Of a stretch of DNA of 64,000 nt, positions 47,532-56,264 are shown in pieces. Position 1 is the stretch's first letter; every line of letters starts with the position of its first letter. This DNA comes from Pseudomonas purpurea (lineage in GTDB: Bacteria > Pseudomonadota > Gammaproteobacteria > Pseudomonadales > Pseudomonadaceae): NCBI RefSeq assembly GCF_039908635.1, contig NZ_CP150918.1, positions 2,599,001-2,663,000 on the forward strand, written 5' to 3'. The notes below the pieces were generated by a model. That model saw only the letters and a list, made by a program, of their open reading frames with translations, searched no databases and had not been told where the DNA came from. The translations under genes and the position numbers were made by a program.

Positions 47532-49097
47532 ATGTTCGCTTCAGCGACTGCTTCGAGCACCCCGTTGGTGGGTGTCCAGCCAAACGTCACGCCGGTTGAT
47601 GAGCCGTACTTGCTGGAGATCATCAACGTCAGCAAGGGTTTCCCCGGTGTGGTGGCCCTGTCCGATGTGCAACTGCGAGTGCGGCCGGGGTCGGTGCTGG
47701 CCTTGATGGGCGAGAACGGTGCCGGCAAATCCACCCTGATGAAAATCATTGCCGGCATCTACCAGCCGGACGCCGGTGAACTGCGCCTGCGCGGCAAACC
47801 GGTGACCTTCGACACGCCGCTGGCCGCGTTGCAGGCCGGGATCGCGATGATCCACCAGGAACTCAACCTGATGCCGCACATGAGCATCGCCGAGAACATC
47901 TGGATCGGCCGTGAGCAGCTCAACGGTTTTCACATGGTCGACCACCGGGCCATGCACCGTTGCACCGCGCAACTGCTGGAGCGCCTGCGGATCAACCTTG
48001 ACCCGCAGGAGCAGGTCGGCAACCTGAGCATCGCCGAGCGGCAGATGGTCGAGATTGCCAAAGCGGTGTCCTACGACTCGGACATCCTGATCATGGACGA
48101 ACCGACCTCGGCGATCACCGACAAGGAAGTCGCCCACCTGTTCTCGATCATTGCCGACCTCAAGGCCCAGGGTAAGGGCATCATCTACATCACCCACAAA
48201 ATGAACGAAGTGTTCAGCATCGCCGACGAAGTCGCGGTGTTCCGGGACGGTGCCTACATCGGCCTGCAACGGGCCGACAGCATGGACGGCGACAGCCTGA
48301 TCTCGATGATGGTCGGGCGCGAGCTCAGCCAGTTGTTCCCGGTGCGCGAGAAGCCGGTTGGCGATTTGTTGATGTCGGTGCGGGACCTGCGTCTGGACGG
48401 CATTTTCAAAGGTGTTTCGTTCGACCTGCATGCCGGTGAAATCCTCGGCATCGCCGGGTTGATGGGCTCGGGGCGGACCAACATCGCCGAAGCGATTTTC
48501 GGCATCACCCCAAGCGATGGCGGTGAAATCCGCCTCGACGGCCAGGCTGTGCGCATCAGTGACCCGCACATGGCCATCGAGAAGGGCTTCGCCTTGCTTA
48601 CCGAGGATCGCAAGCTCAGCGGGCTATTTCCGTGCCTCTCGGTGTTGGAAAACATGGAGATGGCGGTGTTGCCGCACTATGTCGGCAACGGCTTCATCCA
48701 ACAAAAAGCCCTGCGCGCCTTGTGCGAAGACATGTGCAAGAAGCTGCGGGTGAAAACCCCGTCGCTGGAGCAGTGCATCGACACCTTGTCTGGCGGCAAC
48801 CAGCAAAAAGCCTTGCTCGCCCGCTGGCTGATGACCAACCCGCGCATCCTGATTCTCGACGAGCCGACCCGTGGCATCGATGTCGGGGCCAAGGCCGAGA
48901 TCTATCGGCTGATTGCCTACCTCGCCAGCGAAGGCATGGCCGTGATCATGATTTCTTCGGAGTTGCCGGAAGTGCTTGGCATGAGCGACCGCGTGATGGT
49001 CATGCACGAAGGTGACCTGATGGGCACCCTGGACCGCAGCGAGGCGACCCAGGAGCGGGTCATGCAACTGGCTTCCGGGATGACGGCGGTTCACTAG
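47532..49097 (+). CDS. Sugar (inositol) ABC transporter ATP-binding protein, two nucleotide domains
   Basis: A 521-residue RbsA-type duplicated ATPase. Domain 1 has Walker [10 protein letters not shown] and Walker [10 protein letters not shown]. Domain 2 has the degenerate P-loop G-L-M-G-S-G-R-T-N usual for this family, the signature L-S-G-G-N-Q-Q-K and [14 protein letters not shown] chose the ATG at 47532 (M-F-A-S-A-T), nine bases after GGAG; seven more in-frame codons precede it. It powers uptake through the permease encoded next. Confidence 0.92.
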   Translation: MFASATASSTPLVGVQPNVTPVDEPYLLEIINVSKGFPGVVALSDVQLRVRPGSVLALMGENGAGKSTLMKIIAGIYQPDAGELRLRGKPVTFDTPLAALQAGIAMIHQELNLMPHMSIAENIWIGREQLNGFHMVDHRAMHRCTAQLLERLRINLDPQEQVGNLSIAERQMVEIAKAVSYDSDILIMDEPTSAITDKEVAHLFSIIADLKAQGKGIIYITHKMNEVFSIADEVAVFRDGAYIGLQRADSMDGDSLISMMVGRELSQLFPVREKPVGDLLMSVRDLRLDGIFKGVSFDLHAGEILGIAGLMGSGRTNIAEAIFGITPSDGGEIRLDGQAVRISDPHMAIEKGFALLTEDRKLSGLFPCLSVLENMEMAVLPHYVGNGFIQQKALRALCEDMCKKLRVKTPSLEQCIDTLSGGNQQKALLARWLMTNPRILILDEPTRGIDVGAKAEIYRLIAYLASEGMAVIMISSELPEVLGMSDRVMVMHEGDLMGTLDRSEATQERVMQLASGMTAVH

Positions 49098-49166
49098 ATT
49101 TCCAACGAATTGAGGTCGGTGGCGGTTTTGTTCGCCCCCGGCAACGCAATAGAAGGGTGAGTGGTT

Positions 49167-50189
49167 ATGAACGCGATACTGGAAAACAAGCCTGCAACGG
49201 CGCCAGCCAAGAGCCGTCGACGCTTTCCGACCGAGTTGAGTATCTTCCTGGTGCTGATCGGTATCGGCCTGGTGTTTGAGGTGTTCGGCTGGATCGTGCG
49301 TGACCAGAGCTTCCTGATGAACTCCCAGCGATTGGTGTTGATGATCCTGCAAGTCTCGATCATCGGCCTGCTGGCGATCGGTGTGACCCAAGTGATCATC
49401 ACCACCGGCATCGACTTGTCGTCCGGCTCGGTGCTGGCCTTATCGGCGATGATTGCCGCGAGCCTGGCGCAGACCTCGGATTTTGCCCGGGCGGTGTTTC
49501 CCTCGCTGACCGATTTGCCGGTGTGGATTCCGGTGGTCGCCGGGCTCGGGGTCGGGCTGCTGGCCGGGGCGATCAACGGCAGCATCATCGCGATCACCGG
49601 GATTCCGCCCTTTATTGCCACGTTGGGCATGATGGTTTCGGCCCGTGGCCTGGCGCGGTTCTACACCGAAGGTCAACCGGTGAGCATGCTCTCGGATTCC
49701 TACACCGCCATCGGCCATGGCGCGATGCCGGTGATCATCTTTCTGGTGGTGGCGGTGATCTTCCACATCGCGCTGCGCTACACCAAGTACGGCAAGTACA
49801 CCTACGCCATCGGCGGCAACATGCAGGCGGCGCGCACCTCGGGGATCAACGTCAAACGCCATCTGGTGATCGTCTACAGCATCGCCGGTTTGCTGGCAGG
49901 GCTGGCCGGGGTGGTGGCATCGGCCCGGGCGGCGACGGGGCAGGCGGGGATGGGCATGTCGTATGAATTGGACGCGATTGCCGCGGCGGTGATCGGCGGC
50001 ACCAGCCTGGCAGGCGGAGTGGGGCGCATCACCGGCACCGTGATCGGCGCACTGATCCTCGGCGTCATGGCCAGCGGGTTTACCTTTGTCGGGGTCGACG
50101 CCTACATCCAGGACATCATCAAGGGCCTGATCATTGTGGTCGCGGTGGTCATCGACCAGTACCGCAACAAGCGCAAAATGAAGCGCTGA
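49167..50189 (+). CDS. Sugar (inositol) ABC transporter permease
   Basis: A 340-residue RbsC-type membrane permease with about eight to ten hydrophobic segments. G-I-D-L-S-S-G-S-V-L-A-L-S near 83-95, the I-P-P-F-I-A-T-L-G-M-M block near 143-153 and G-G-N-M-Q-A-A-R-T-S-G-I near 216-227 are the conserved permease signatures, the last contacting the ATPase. The ATG at 49167 was preferred to the GTG two codons earlier. It is the last gene of the transporter operon and closes the inositol region. Confidence 0.92.
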   Translation: MNAILENKPATAPAKSRRRFPTELSIFLVLIGIGLVFEVFGWIVRDQSFLMNSQRLVLMILQVSIIGLLAIGVTQVIITTGIDLSSGSVLALSAMIAASLAQTSDFARAVFPSLTDLPVWIPVVAGLGVGLLAGAINGSIIAITGIPPFIATLGMMVSARGLARFYTEGQPVSMLSDSYTAIGHGAMPVIIFLVVAVIFHIALRYTKYGKYTYAIGGNMQAARTSGINVKRHLVIVYSIAGLLAGLAGVVASARAATGQAGMGMSYELDAIAAAVIGGTSLAGGVGRITGTVIGALILGVMASGFTFVGVDAYIQDIIKGLIIVVAVVIDQYRNKRKMKR

Positions 50190-50579
50190 ACGTTTTGCTT
50201 GCTCGCGAAGGGCGTCACGCGGTTGACCTGCCACCCCAAAACCGTGATCTGAGGCGCTATTTTTACGACCCGTTACGCCATGCCGACCCGCATGGCGTTG
50301 CCGTTTGTCTTCTATATACAGCCGCTCGATTGAATTTCTTGCTATAAACGCACTCCGATAACCGCCCCAAAGCTTGCCGTAGAGCAATTTAAGGGCTTTG
50401 TCAGACAAATTCCCTGTCTTTTCAGTTGCTGAGGCTTCAAGTCGGCCTTAGACTGCCGCCCCTCGTAAATTGAGTGCCGGGTGGCGCTTGGAATGTATGG
50501 CGCCTTTCCGAGACCGCAACGGGTCGACCGGAACGCTCCCTAATTCGCCTTAATGCACGTATTTTTTATAGAGAAATCA
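50190..50579. other. 390-base intergenic region with possible structured leader
   Basis: The first part after the permease gene shows nothing clear. The stretch 50440-50580, ahead of the DksA-like gene, can fold into short hairpins (GGCGC 50483-50487 with GCGCC 50500-50504; GACC 50512-50515 with GGTC 50522-50525), followed by an AT-rich TATTTTTTATAGAG before the start. It could be a regulated 5' leader; no known riboswitch is recognised. No gene is supported. Confidence 0.35.
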
Positions 50580-50984
50580 ATGACAAAGGAAAAGTTGCTG
50601 GCCATGCCGGCAGATGACTACATGAATGCCGAGCAACTGGCTTTCTTCACTGCGCTGTTGCAAGCCATGAAGGTCGAAACCCACGAGCGTATCGAGCAAA
50701 GCCGTGTAGCCATCGAAAGCCTGGACACGCCTGCCGATCCTGCGGACGCTGCTTCCGTTGAAGAAGAGCGTCACTGGCTGGTCAATGTCATCGACCGTGA
50801 CCAACGCATGCTGCCTCAGCTGGAAATGGCCCTGGGCCGTATCGCTGAAGACACCTTCGGCTGGTGCGACGACAGCGGTGAGCCAATCGGCCTGAAACGC
50901 CTGCTGATCAGCCCGACCACCAAGTACTGCATCGAAGCTCAAGAGCGTCACGAGCAAATCGACAAGCACCAGCGTCAAGCCTGA
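50580..50984 (+). CDS. DksA/TraR family protein with incomplete zinc finger
   Basis: A 134-residue DksA paralogue. The coiled-coil region keeps the acidic tip D-P-A-D-A-A (Asp53, Asp56, Ala58) that in DksA acts in the RNA polymerase secondary channel. The C-terminal finger has only two of four cysteines: C-D-D-S (Cys96, Ser99) and C-I-E-A (Cys117, Ala120). The second Cys of each pair is replaced, as in the zinc-independent DksA2 of P. aeruginosa. It therefore probably tunes transcription with ppGpp when zinc is short. I chose the ATG at 50580 (M-T-K-E-K-L). No Zur-type operator was identified upstream. Confidence 0.85.
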   Translation: MTKEKLLAMPADDYMNAEQLAFFTALLQAMKVETHERIEQSRVAIESLDTPADPADAASVEEERHWLVNVIDRDQRMLPQLEMALGRIAEDTFGWCDDSGEPIGLKRLLISPTTKYCIEAQERHEQIDKHQRQA

Positions 50985-51000
50985 TACGGCGGCGTTCTCA

Positions 51001-51060
51001 TCGCGGGCAAGCCTCGCTCCTACGGTTAATGACCGCAGGAGCAGGGCTTGCCCGCGAAGC
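51001..51060. repeat. REP-type inverted pair
   Basis: TCGCGGGCAAGCCTCGCTCC at 51001 faces GGAGCAGGGCTTGCCCGCGA ending at 51057, after the DksA-like gene. The arms carry mismatches, unlike the perfect pairs in the iol operon. Confidence 0.82.
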
Positions 51061-51194
51061 TTTTTGCCGTCTTGAAGATATCCCGGCGCTTCTATTGATC
51101 TGCTTCAAGCCCCCGACTAAGGGACCATGGATAATGGCCTTCTAGTGGCGTTTAATGCAGGTACAACAAATAGAAGCCGTATGGGGTAATGAAC

Positions 51195-52805
51195 ATGACG
51201 AGAGATGGATCTCTGGCTGGCGCAGCACCGCAATGGGCGGCGACGTGCGGCGAGCGCAATCGCTGGCTGGCACCTACGCTGCAAAGCATCGCCCTGATGC
51301 TGTTGTTGTGTGGCATGGCTGTGTGGGAATGGTCACTGTATGTCGGCCTGCCTGTGGCCGTCGTGATTGTCTGGTTACCGCGCTTGCGCTCGCGGGCCGT
51401 CGCGCAATTGCCAGTCACCGATAACGCCGGTGCCCTCGGCGAATTGACTCGCGATCTTTCCTATAGCACCACTCATAACGCGCTGTCCGCCGCCGGCGTG
51501 GCCTTTTCGGTCAAGCAGTTGGCCGGCAAACTGCAATCCCAACTCGATGCCGCCGCCCGAATCGTCAGCAGCGCCGAAGTGATGATCGGCACCGAAAAAA
51601 CCACTTCCCAGCTCAGCCGGCAGGCGCTCGGCGCCGCCAGCGAGGCGCATCAAAGCAGCGCCGAAGGGCGTACTGTGCTCGCCGACTCGATCGTGCGCAT
51701 GCATCAGCTCAGTCAGCGCGCCAACGATAGCCGCGAGTTGATCGAAGCCTTGAGTCTGCGCAGCGAAGACATCCAGCGCGTGACCCTGGTGATTCAATCG
51801 ATTGCCAGCCAGACCAACCTGCTGGCCCTGAACGCGGCCATCGAAGCTGCACGGGCCGGGGAGCATGGTCGTGGGTTTGCCGTGGTGGCCGACGAAGTTC
51901 GCGGCCTCGCCGGACGCACGGCGACCGCCACCGATGAAGTCGGGGTAATGGTGGCCGATATCCAGCAGCGTACGGCACAAGTGGTGGAGCAGATCCGCCA
52001 GTTGTCCAGCGACCTTGAAGTGGGCGTCGAGCGGGTGGAACTCACCGGCCAGCATCTGGAAAATATTGCGCGACTGGCCGCTGGTGTAGAAGGCCAGGTC
52101 AGCGACATCGCCAAGGGCGCAGACACTAACCGTGAGCAACTGGACAGCCTGTTTTACGCGGTCGAGCAAATGCGCAGCGATCTGGCGGTCAGCGATCAGC
52201 AGACTCGGCACCTGGCCGACGCGGCGGTGCAGATGGAGGGGCAGGCCGAAACCATCAGCGAGCGCCTGGCCGAAGTCGGGCTGGATGACTATCACCAACG
52301 CATCTACGACCTGGCGCGGGAAGGGGCGAGTCAGATTGCGGCGCGTTTCGAGGCCGACATCGAACAAGGGCGCATCAGCCTCGACGACTTGTTCGACCGC
52401 AACTATCAGACCCTTCCCAATACCACGCCGGCCAAGTACCAGACCCGTTTCGACCGTTACACTGATCAGGTCTTGCCAGCCATTCAGGAGCCGCTGCTGC
52501 CGCGTCACGAGGGGCTGGTGTTTGCCATCGCCTGCACGCAGCAGGGCTATGTGCCGACCCATAACGCGGTGTTCAGCCAGCCATTGACCGGCGATGCGCA
52601 GGTCGACAGCCTGCACAGTCGCACCAAACGTAAATTCGCCGACCGTACCGGCATTCGCTGCGGTAGCCATCAGAAGCCTGTATTGCTGCAAACCTACACC
52701 CGTGACACCGGGGAGCTGATGCACGACCTGTCGGTGCCGATCATCCTCAAGGGCCGCCATTGGGGCGGTTTGCGCCTGGGCTACAAGCCTGAAGGCGCGC
52801 ACTGA
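51195..52805 (+). CDS. Methyl-accepting chemotaxis protein with C-terminal PAS-like extension
   Basis: A 536-residue chemoreceptor without a periplasmic sensor or HAMP domain: the N-terminus has one hydrophobic hairpin at about 26-60, then a long coiled coil. The signalling tip contains [21 protein letters not shown]. About 170 residues follow the coil, with F-D-R-N-Y, a [19 protein letters not shown] phrase and L-S-V-P-I; this looks like a small cytoplasmic ligand- or redox-sensing fold found at the end of some receptors. I chose the ATG at 51195, eight bases after GGGG; the ATG two codons earlier is too close to it. An energy or redox taxis role is inferred. Confidence 0.85.
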   Translation: MTRDGSLAGAAPQWAATCGERNRWLAPTLQSIALMLLLCGMAVWEWSLYVGLPVAVVIVWLPRLRSRAVAQLPVTDNAGALGELTRDLSYSTTHNALSAAGVAFSVKQLAGKLQSQLDAAARIVSSAEVMIGTEKTTSQLSRQALGAASEAHQSSAEGRTVLADSIVRMHQLSQRANDSRELIEALSLRSEDIQRVTLVIQSIASQTNLLALNAAIEAARAGEHGRGFAVVADEVRGLAGRTATATDEVGVMVADIQQRTAQVVEQIRQLSSDLEVGVERVELTGQHLENIARLAAGVEGQVSDIAKGADTNREQLDSLFYAVEQMRSDLAVSDQQTRHLADAAVQMEGQAETISERLAEVGLDDYHQRIYDLAREGASQIAARFEADIEQGRISLDDLFDRNYQTLPNTTPAKYQTRFDRYTDQVLPAIQEPLLPRHEGLVFAIACTQQGYVPTHNAVFSQPLTGDAQVDSLHSRTKRKFADRTGIRCGSHQKPVLLQTYTRDTGELMHDLSVPIILKGRHWGGLRLGYKPEGAH

Positions 52806-52939
52806 GGAGCGGTTCCAGCCGCTGCGATTGTTACCGGATACACAAGAAAGCTGTGCAAGGTCCCAGCTGTTTCCCCACGAATGAGCGCCTTACTATGGCC
52901 ACATAGTTAGGCGGCTAATTAAAAGATCGGGGTTGAGTC

Positions 52940-53143
52940 ATGCAGTGCAAAGTCGATGTCGCGGTGATGATTGGCAGTGGCGTGCCGCAGGGGCTGCGGG
53001 CAATGGGCCAGAGCGTGTGCTGGGTCGTGCTGTTGAACGGAGAACAACGCGGCACGGCGTTCGCCAGTCGCGACGAAGCCGAGGAGTGCAGGGCTGCGTG
53101 GCTGGCGCAACTGCACGTCGAAAAGTCCGACAGCCTGCACTGA
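52940..53143 (+). CDS. Small conserved hypothetical protein
   Basis: A 67-residue soluble protein starting M-Q-C-K-V-D-V-A-V-M-I, with R-D-E-A-E-E-C-R-A-A-W-L-A-Q-L as a C-terminal amphipathic helix and three Cys. GGGG precedes the ATG. I do not recognise the family; no signal peptide or membrane segment is seen. The frame and ribosome site support a real gene, but its size leaves doubt. Confidence 0.55.
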   Translation: MQCKVDVAVMIGSGVPQGLRAMGQSVCWVVLLNGEQRGTAFASRDEAEECRAAWLAQLHVEKSDSLH

Positions 53144-53337
53144 AAAGGCTGGCTGATTGAATAGATGCACACTCAGGTTCAGGTCGTGCTCGATAGGGTT
53201 TTTGGCCCCTGATTGTCTGGCGCCATACACGTGGCATCACGCCGACGTTTCGACCCTGCCGATGCCTGATACAGTGCGGTGGTGGTCATGGAGGTCGCGC
53301 GGGGGGAGGCCTCTTCCTTGAAGGCCGGTTACGCCAG

Positions 53338-53568
53338 TCAGACTTTCAGCGCGCCTTCATCAACGGCCAGTTTCAAGGCCTTGGCGGATTCTTTGGCGGC
53401 GGTAGCGGCCACATCGGCTGTTTTGAACCAGCGATCCTTTTCGACCTGGTGATACGTCACGGTGGTCAGCGGTGGTTTGGCGCGCATCACGATGACGGCT
53501 TGAAACTCTCCTTCAACTTCTCTGGCTTCACCGTGGATAAAAAATTCGCCAATATCAAATTCCGTCAC
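53338..53568 (-). CDS. Small hypothetical protein
   Basis: A 76-residue protein beginning at a GTG (53568) with GGGAAGG upstream: V-T-E-F-D-I-G-E-F-F-I-H-G-E-A-R-E-V. The middle reads like a short beta sheet (F-Q-A-V-I-V-M-R-A-K), and the end A-A-K-E-S-A-K-A-L-K-L-A-V is helical. I recognise the pattern as a small uncharacterised protein of pseudomonads but no function. The frame is open further upstream, with no good start. It is in the same direction as the gene at 53729. Confidence 0.55.
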   Translation of the reverse strand: MTEFDIGEFFIHGEAREVEGEFQAVIVMRAKPPLTTVTYHQVEKDRWFKTADVAATAAKESAKALKLAVDEGALKV

Positions 53569-53728
53569 GTAGCGCCTTCCCTTGAAGATTATTCTGTTGT
53601 TTTGAGCGCCGCCGCCCAGAGGGCTGGCTTTCAATGCTCGGGCAGTATGGCAGTTGTTGCCTGCCGGTGGCTGAGTTAAGTCAGCGCACTGACGAAACGA
53701 ACGCATCGGCAGACAGCGTGAAACGGGT

Positions 53729-53977
53729 TCAGGTGCTGATCTCAAGGTTTCTGGCAAGAGCACAGGCTTCGTTGTGGTCGCCGCGAAACCCTCTTACCTG
53801 GCCTGTCGTGCTGTCCTTGATATGGAAAAACTCCTTCCCGGCCAGAACCACGCGGTAGCGCGGTGGTTCAGGTCGTTGAGGCGACAGTCGTGAAGAATAA
53901 AACGTATCGCAAGGCATCATTGGCGGGGTGTTCGTGCAATGGCCTGGCGCAGGTGTAAAGGTTGTCAGCGTGCACAT
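53729..53977 (-). CDS. Small hypothetical protein
   Basis: An 82-residue protein from the ATG at 53977 (M-C-T-L-T-T-F-T), with AAAAGGA in front. The C-terminal half contains Y-R-V-V-L-A-G-K-E-F-F-H-I-K-D and R-G-F-R-G-D-H-N-E-A-C-A-L-A-R. That half looks like a compact sheet-and-helix unit; the first half is Pro/Thr-rich and probably unstructured. No family is recognised. It lies at the edge of the AT-rich stretch 53978-54389. Confidence 0.5.
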   Translation of the reverse strand: MCTLTTFTPAPGHCTNTPPMMPCDTFYSSRLSPQRPEPPRYRVVLAGKEFFHIKDSTTGQVRGFRGDHNEACALARNLEIST

Positions 53978-54389
53978 ATGAAGTCCTTTTCTGTAGTTCG
54001 CTGCGGTTGATCCGTCGCTTTTGAGTAGTCTGATAGAGTGTTGCTGAACTAGAATCACCTCCAGCTGTTGAAGGCTTGTGTTTATCTAAAGCAATTTTTT
54101 TCGGTCGATATGTCAGAAAAGTGCTTTTCTAAAAGAGTTTTTTCCCTAAAGTTGATAGTCAATTGTTCTCTGGCCGTTAGAAGGGCGTTTTCCTTCAACA
54201 TCTGACGACTGCCAGGGAAGACGGGGCGAGCGGCCTTCCATTAGTCTTCTCCTGCCTTGCGATGAATGAGCATCCTGCTCGGTTCAAGGTTTCAGCTTGG
54301 GTCATTGTGGCAACACCGTCGGCGTAGCCGTTTTTTTGCTGTCCGTTTTTTTTGCGGGCAACGTCATTTACACATGTGGGGATGTTTCC
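53978..54389. other. AT-rich intergenic region with a palindrome
   Basis: These 412 bases between two divergent small-protein genes are AT-rich at 54075-54175. AGAAAAG-TG-CTTTTCT at 54115-54130 is a near-perfect 16-base dyad and could be an operator. Several T runs lie around it. No gene is supported; a longer in-frame start at 54297 for the next gene was not adopted. Confidence 0.4.
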
Positions 54390-54860
54390 TTGGCAGTAAG
54401 TAATCTCGATATGCACGCATTGTTTGTGTTGGGTGATCTGCGCGCAAAGCTCGTTAAACAGTTTCAGTCGCGCTTTGTGTACATCACCGAACAGACTCCC
54501 GAAGGCATTTATGTTGCCGAGATCGATACCGAAACGGCGCTGGTGGTGGATGACAAGCCGCGCCTTGAACTCAAGGTGGGTGATCATCTCCGTGCGGCGG
54601 TATTACCCAGCCGTGAAGGCGGCAAGTTCGAAATCAAGTTCCGAGAAATCAAACTGACGGTTTATGGCCTGGGTGACTACGCATTTGTGTCCACCGCCGA
54701 CGGTCACGCGATTCTGTTCAAGGAAGGTCATAGCGTTGTCACCGTGTTTGCGGCCAACCAACAGTTGCAGGAAGGTCTGACCAAGACCTTGAAAGCCGTC
54801 ACCGGTAAAGCCGCCAAGTGGCGCAAGGGCGAACTCGTGACCTTCAAGGCCAGCGAATAG
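54390..54860 (+). CDS. Hypothetical protein, translationally coupled to the next gene
   Basis: A 156-residue protein if begun at TTG 54390 (M-A-V-S-N-L-D-M-H-A-L-F), seven bases after GGGGA; the first ATG is at 54411. The middle is rich in beta strands (F-V-Y-I-T-E-Q-T, G-I-Y-V-A-E-I-D, T-A-L-V-V-D-D), and basic residues increase toward the C-terminus (K-A-A-K-W-R-K-G). I do not recognise the family. Its TAG overlaps the GTG of the following small gene by one base. Confidence 0.6.
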   Translation: MAVSNLDMHALFVLGDLRAKLVKQFQSRFVYITEQTPEGIYVAEIDTETALVVDDKPRLELKVGDHLRAAVLPSREGGKFEIKFREIKLTVYGLGDYAFVSTADGHAILFKEGHSVVTVFAANQQLQEGLTKTLKAVTGKAAKWRKGELVTFKASE

Positions 54861-55063
54861 TGACCCTTACCCGCGCCGGGTTTCATGAGCAGCATGCCCA
54901 GGGCGCCGAGGCAGAAGCCCAACGATTGTTCGCCCAGAAGCCGGTTTTGCAGGGCGCCTGGCTCAATTGGGTGGCGTCGCAGGTCTATATGTTGCGTCCG
55001 GCGGAGTACGCCAGCATGGTGCGACGTGAGCTGCAACGATTGCAGGACTCTTCCGAATCTTGA
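54860..55063 (+). CDS. Small hypothetical protein
   Basis: A 67-residue helical protein from the GTG at 54860, which overlaps the preceding stop by one base, with AAGG ten bases upstream. It contains W-L-N-W-V-A-S-Q-V-Y and P-A-E-Y-A-S-M-V-R-R-E-L-Q-R-L. No family is recognised. The tight overlap suggests it is made together with its upstream neighbour and perhaps acts with it. Confidence 0.55.
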   Translation: MTLTRAGFHEQHAQGAEAEAQRLFAQKPVLQGAWLNWVASQVYMLRPAEYASMVRRELQRLQDSSES

Positions 55064-55196
55064 TTCTTGAACCTCAAGCGCAGGAACCTCTACTACAGTC
55101 AGTGGACTGAGTATCCAGGGGCTCGCGGTCTTTGCCTGAAGGCCATCCTGCTACTTCTGTGAACGCCATAAGGTTCAAGAACGAGGTGCAATAAGC

Positions 55197-56213
55197 ATGA
55201 AAGGATTTCGACAGTTACTGGTCGGTTTACTGGTCTCGATGGGTGTCTTGTTGTCACCGCTTCCGGTCTCTGCGGCCACGGCGCCGATTCACTTTGCCGA
55301 TTTGAACTGGGAAAGCGGCAGCTTGATCACCGACATTTTGCGGATCATTGTCGAAAAAGGTTACGACCTGCCGACCGATACGTTGCCCGGCACCACGATC
55401 ACTCTGGAAACCGCGCTGGCCAACAATGACATCCAGGTCATTGGCGAGGAATGGGCCGGTCGCAGCCCTGTGTGGGTCAAGGCCGAAGCTGAAGGCAAGG
55501 TGGTGAGCCTGGGGGACACGGTCAAAGGGGCGACCGAAGGCTGGTGGGTGCCGGAATATGTGGTCAAGGGCGACCCGGCCAAGGGCATTCAGGCACTGGC
55601 GCCGGACTTGCGCAGTGTGTCGGACCTGCCGCGTTACAAGGATGTGTTCAGCGACCCGGAGAGTCCGGGCAAGGGGCGCTTTCTCAACAGCCCGATTGGC
55701 TGGACCTCTGAAGTGGTCAACCAGCAAAAACTCAAGGCGTATGGGCTGACGGACAGTTACGTGAACTTTCGCAGCGGCTCGGGCGCCGCGCTGGATGCGG
55801 AGATCACCTCGTCGATCCGTCGTGGCAAACCAGTCCTTTTCTACTATTGGTCGCCGACACCCTTGCTGGGCCGGTTCAAGTTGATCCAGCTGGAGGAGCC
55901 ACCGTTCGACGCCCAAGCCTGGAAGACCCTGACGGATGCCGATAACCCCAACCCGAAACCCAGCCGCTCGCTGCCCTCCAAGCTTTCGATTGGCGTGTCC
56001 ACGCCGTTCCAGAAGCAGTACCCGCAAATCGTAGCGTTTTTCAGCAAGGTCGACTTGCCCATCGGGCCTTTGAACAAGGCCCTGGCCCAGATGAGTGAGG
56101 CGCATACGCCACCGCGTCAGGCTGCCGAAGCGTTCATGAAGGCGCACCCGGACGTGTGGCAGGCCTGGGTGCCCAAGGATGTGGCGGATAAGGTCTTTGC
56201 CGAACTGAAATAA
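55197..56213 (+). CDS. Glycine betaine/choline-type ABC substrate-binding protein
   Basis: A 338-residue OpuAC/ProX-type binding protein. A signal peptide (about 1-26, ending V-S-A-A) precedes A-P-I-H-F-A-D-L-N-W-E-S-G-S, where the aromatic cage for quaternary amines begins; G-E-E-W-A-G-R-S and T-E-G-W-W-V-P-E-Y add further tryptophans, and F-Y-Y-W-S-P-T-P-L-L lies near 216. The ligand is probably glycine betaine, choline or a relative. There is no adjacent permease or ATPase, so it must use subunits encoded elsewhere. Confidence 0.85.
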   Translation: MKGFRQLLVGLLVSMGVLLSPLPVSAATAPIHFADLNWESGSLITDILRIIVEKGYDLPTDTLPGTTITLETALANNDIQVIGEEWAGRSPVWVKAEAEGKVVSLGDTVKGATEGWWVPEYVVKGDPAKGIQALAPDLRSVSDLPRYKDVFSDPESPGKGRFLNSPIGWTSEVVNQQKLKAYGLTDSYVNFRSGSGAALDAEITSSIRRGKPVLFYYWSPTPLLGRFKLIQLEEPPFDAQAWKTLTDADNPNPKPSRSLPSKLSIGVSTPFQKQYPQIVAFFSKVDLPIGPLNKALAQMSEAHTPPRQAAEAFMKAHPDVWQAWVPKDVADKVFAELK

Positions 56214-56264
56214 GCGGATAGGCAGGCATGCTGTGGCGTGCCTGCTACCGCTTCGTCGCAGCTT

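Noticed and set aside
47541..48569. Minus-strand frame opposite the ABC ATPase gene
   Set aside because: No domain is seen, and the plus strand has two sets of ATPase motifs in frame.
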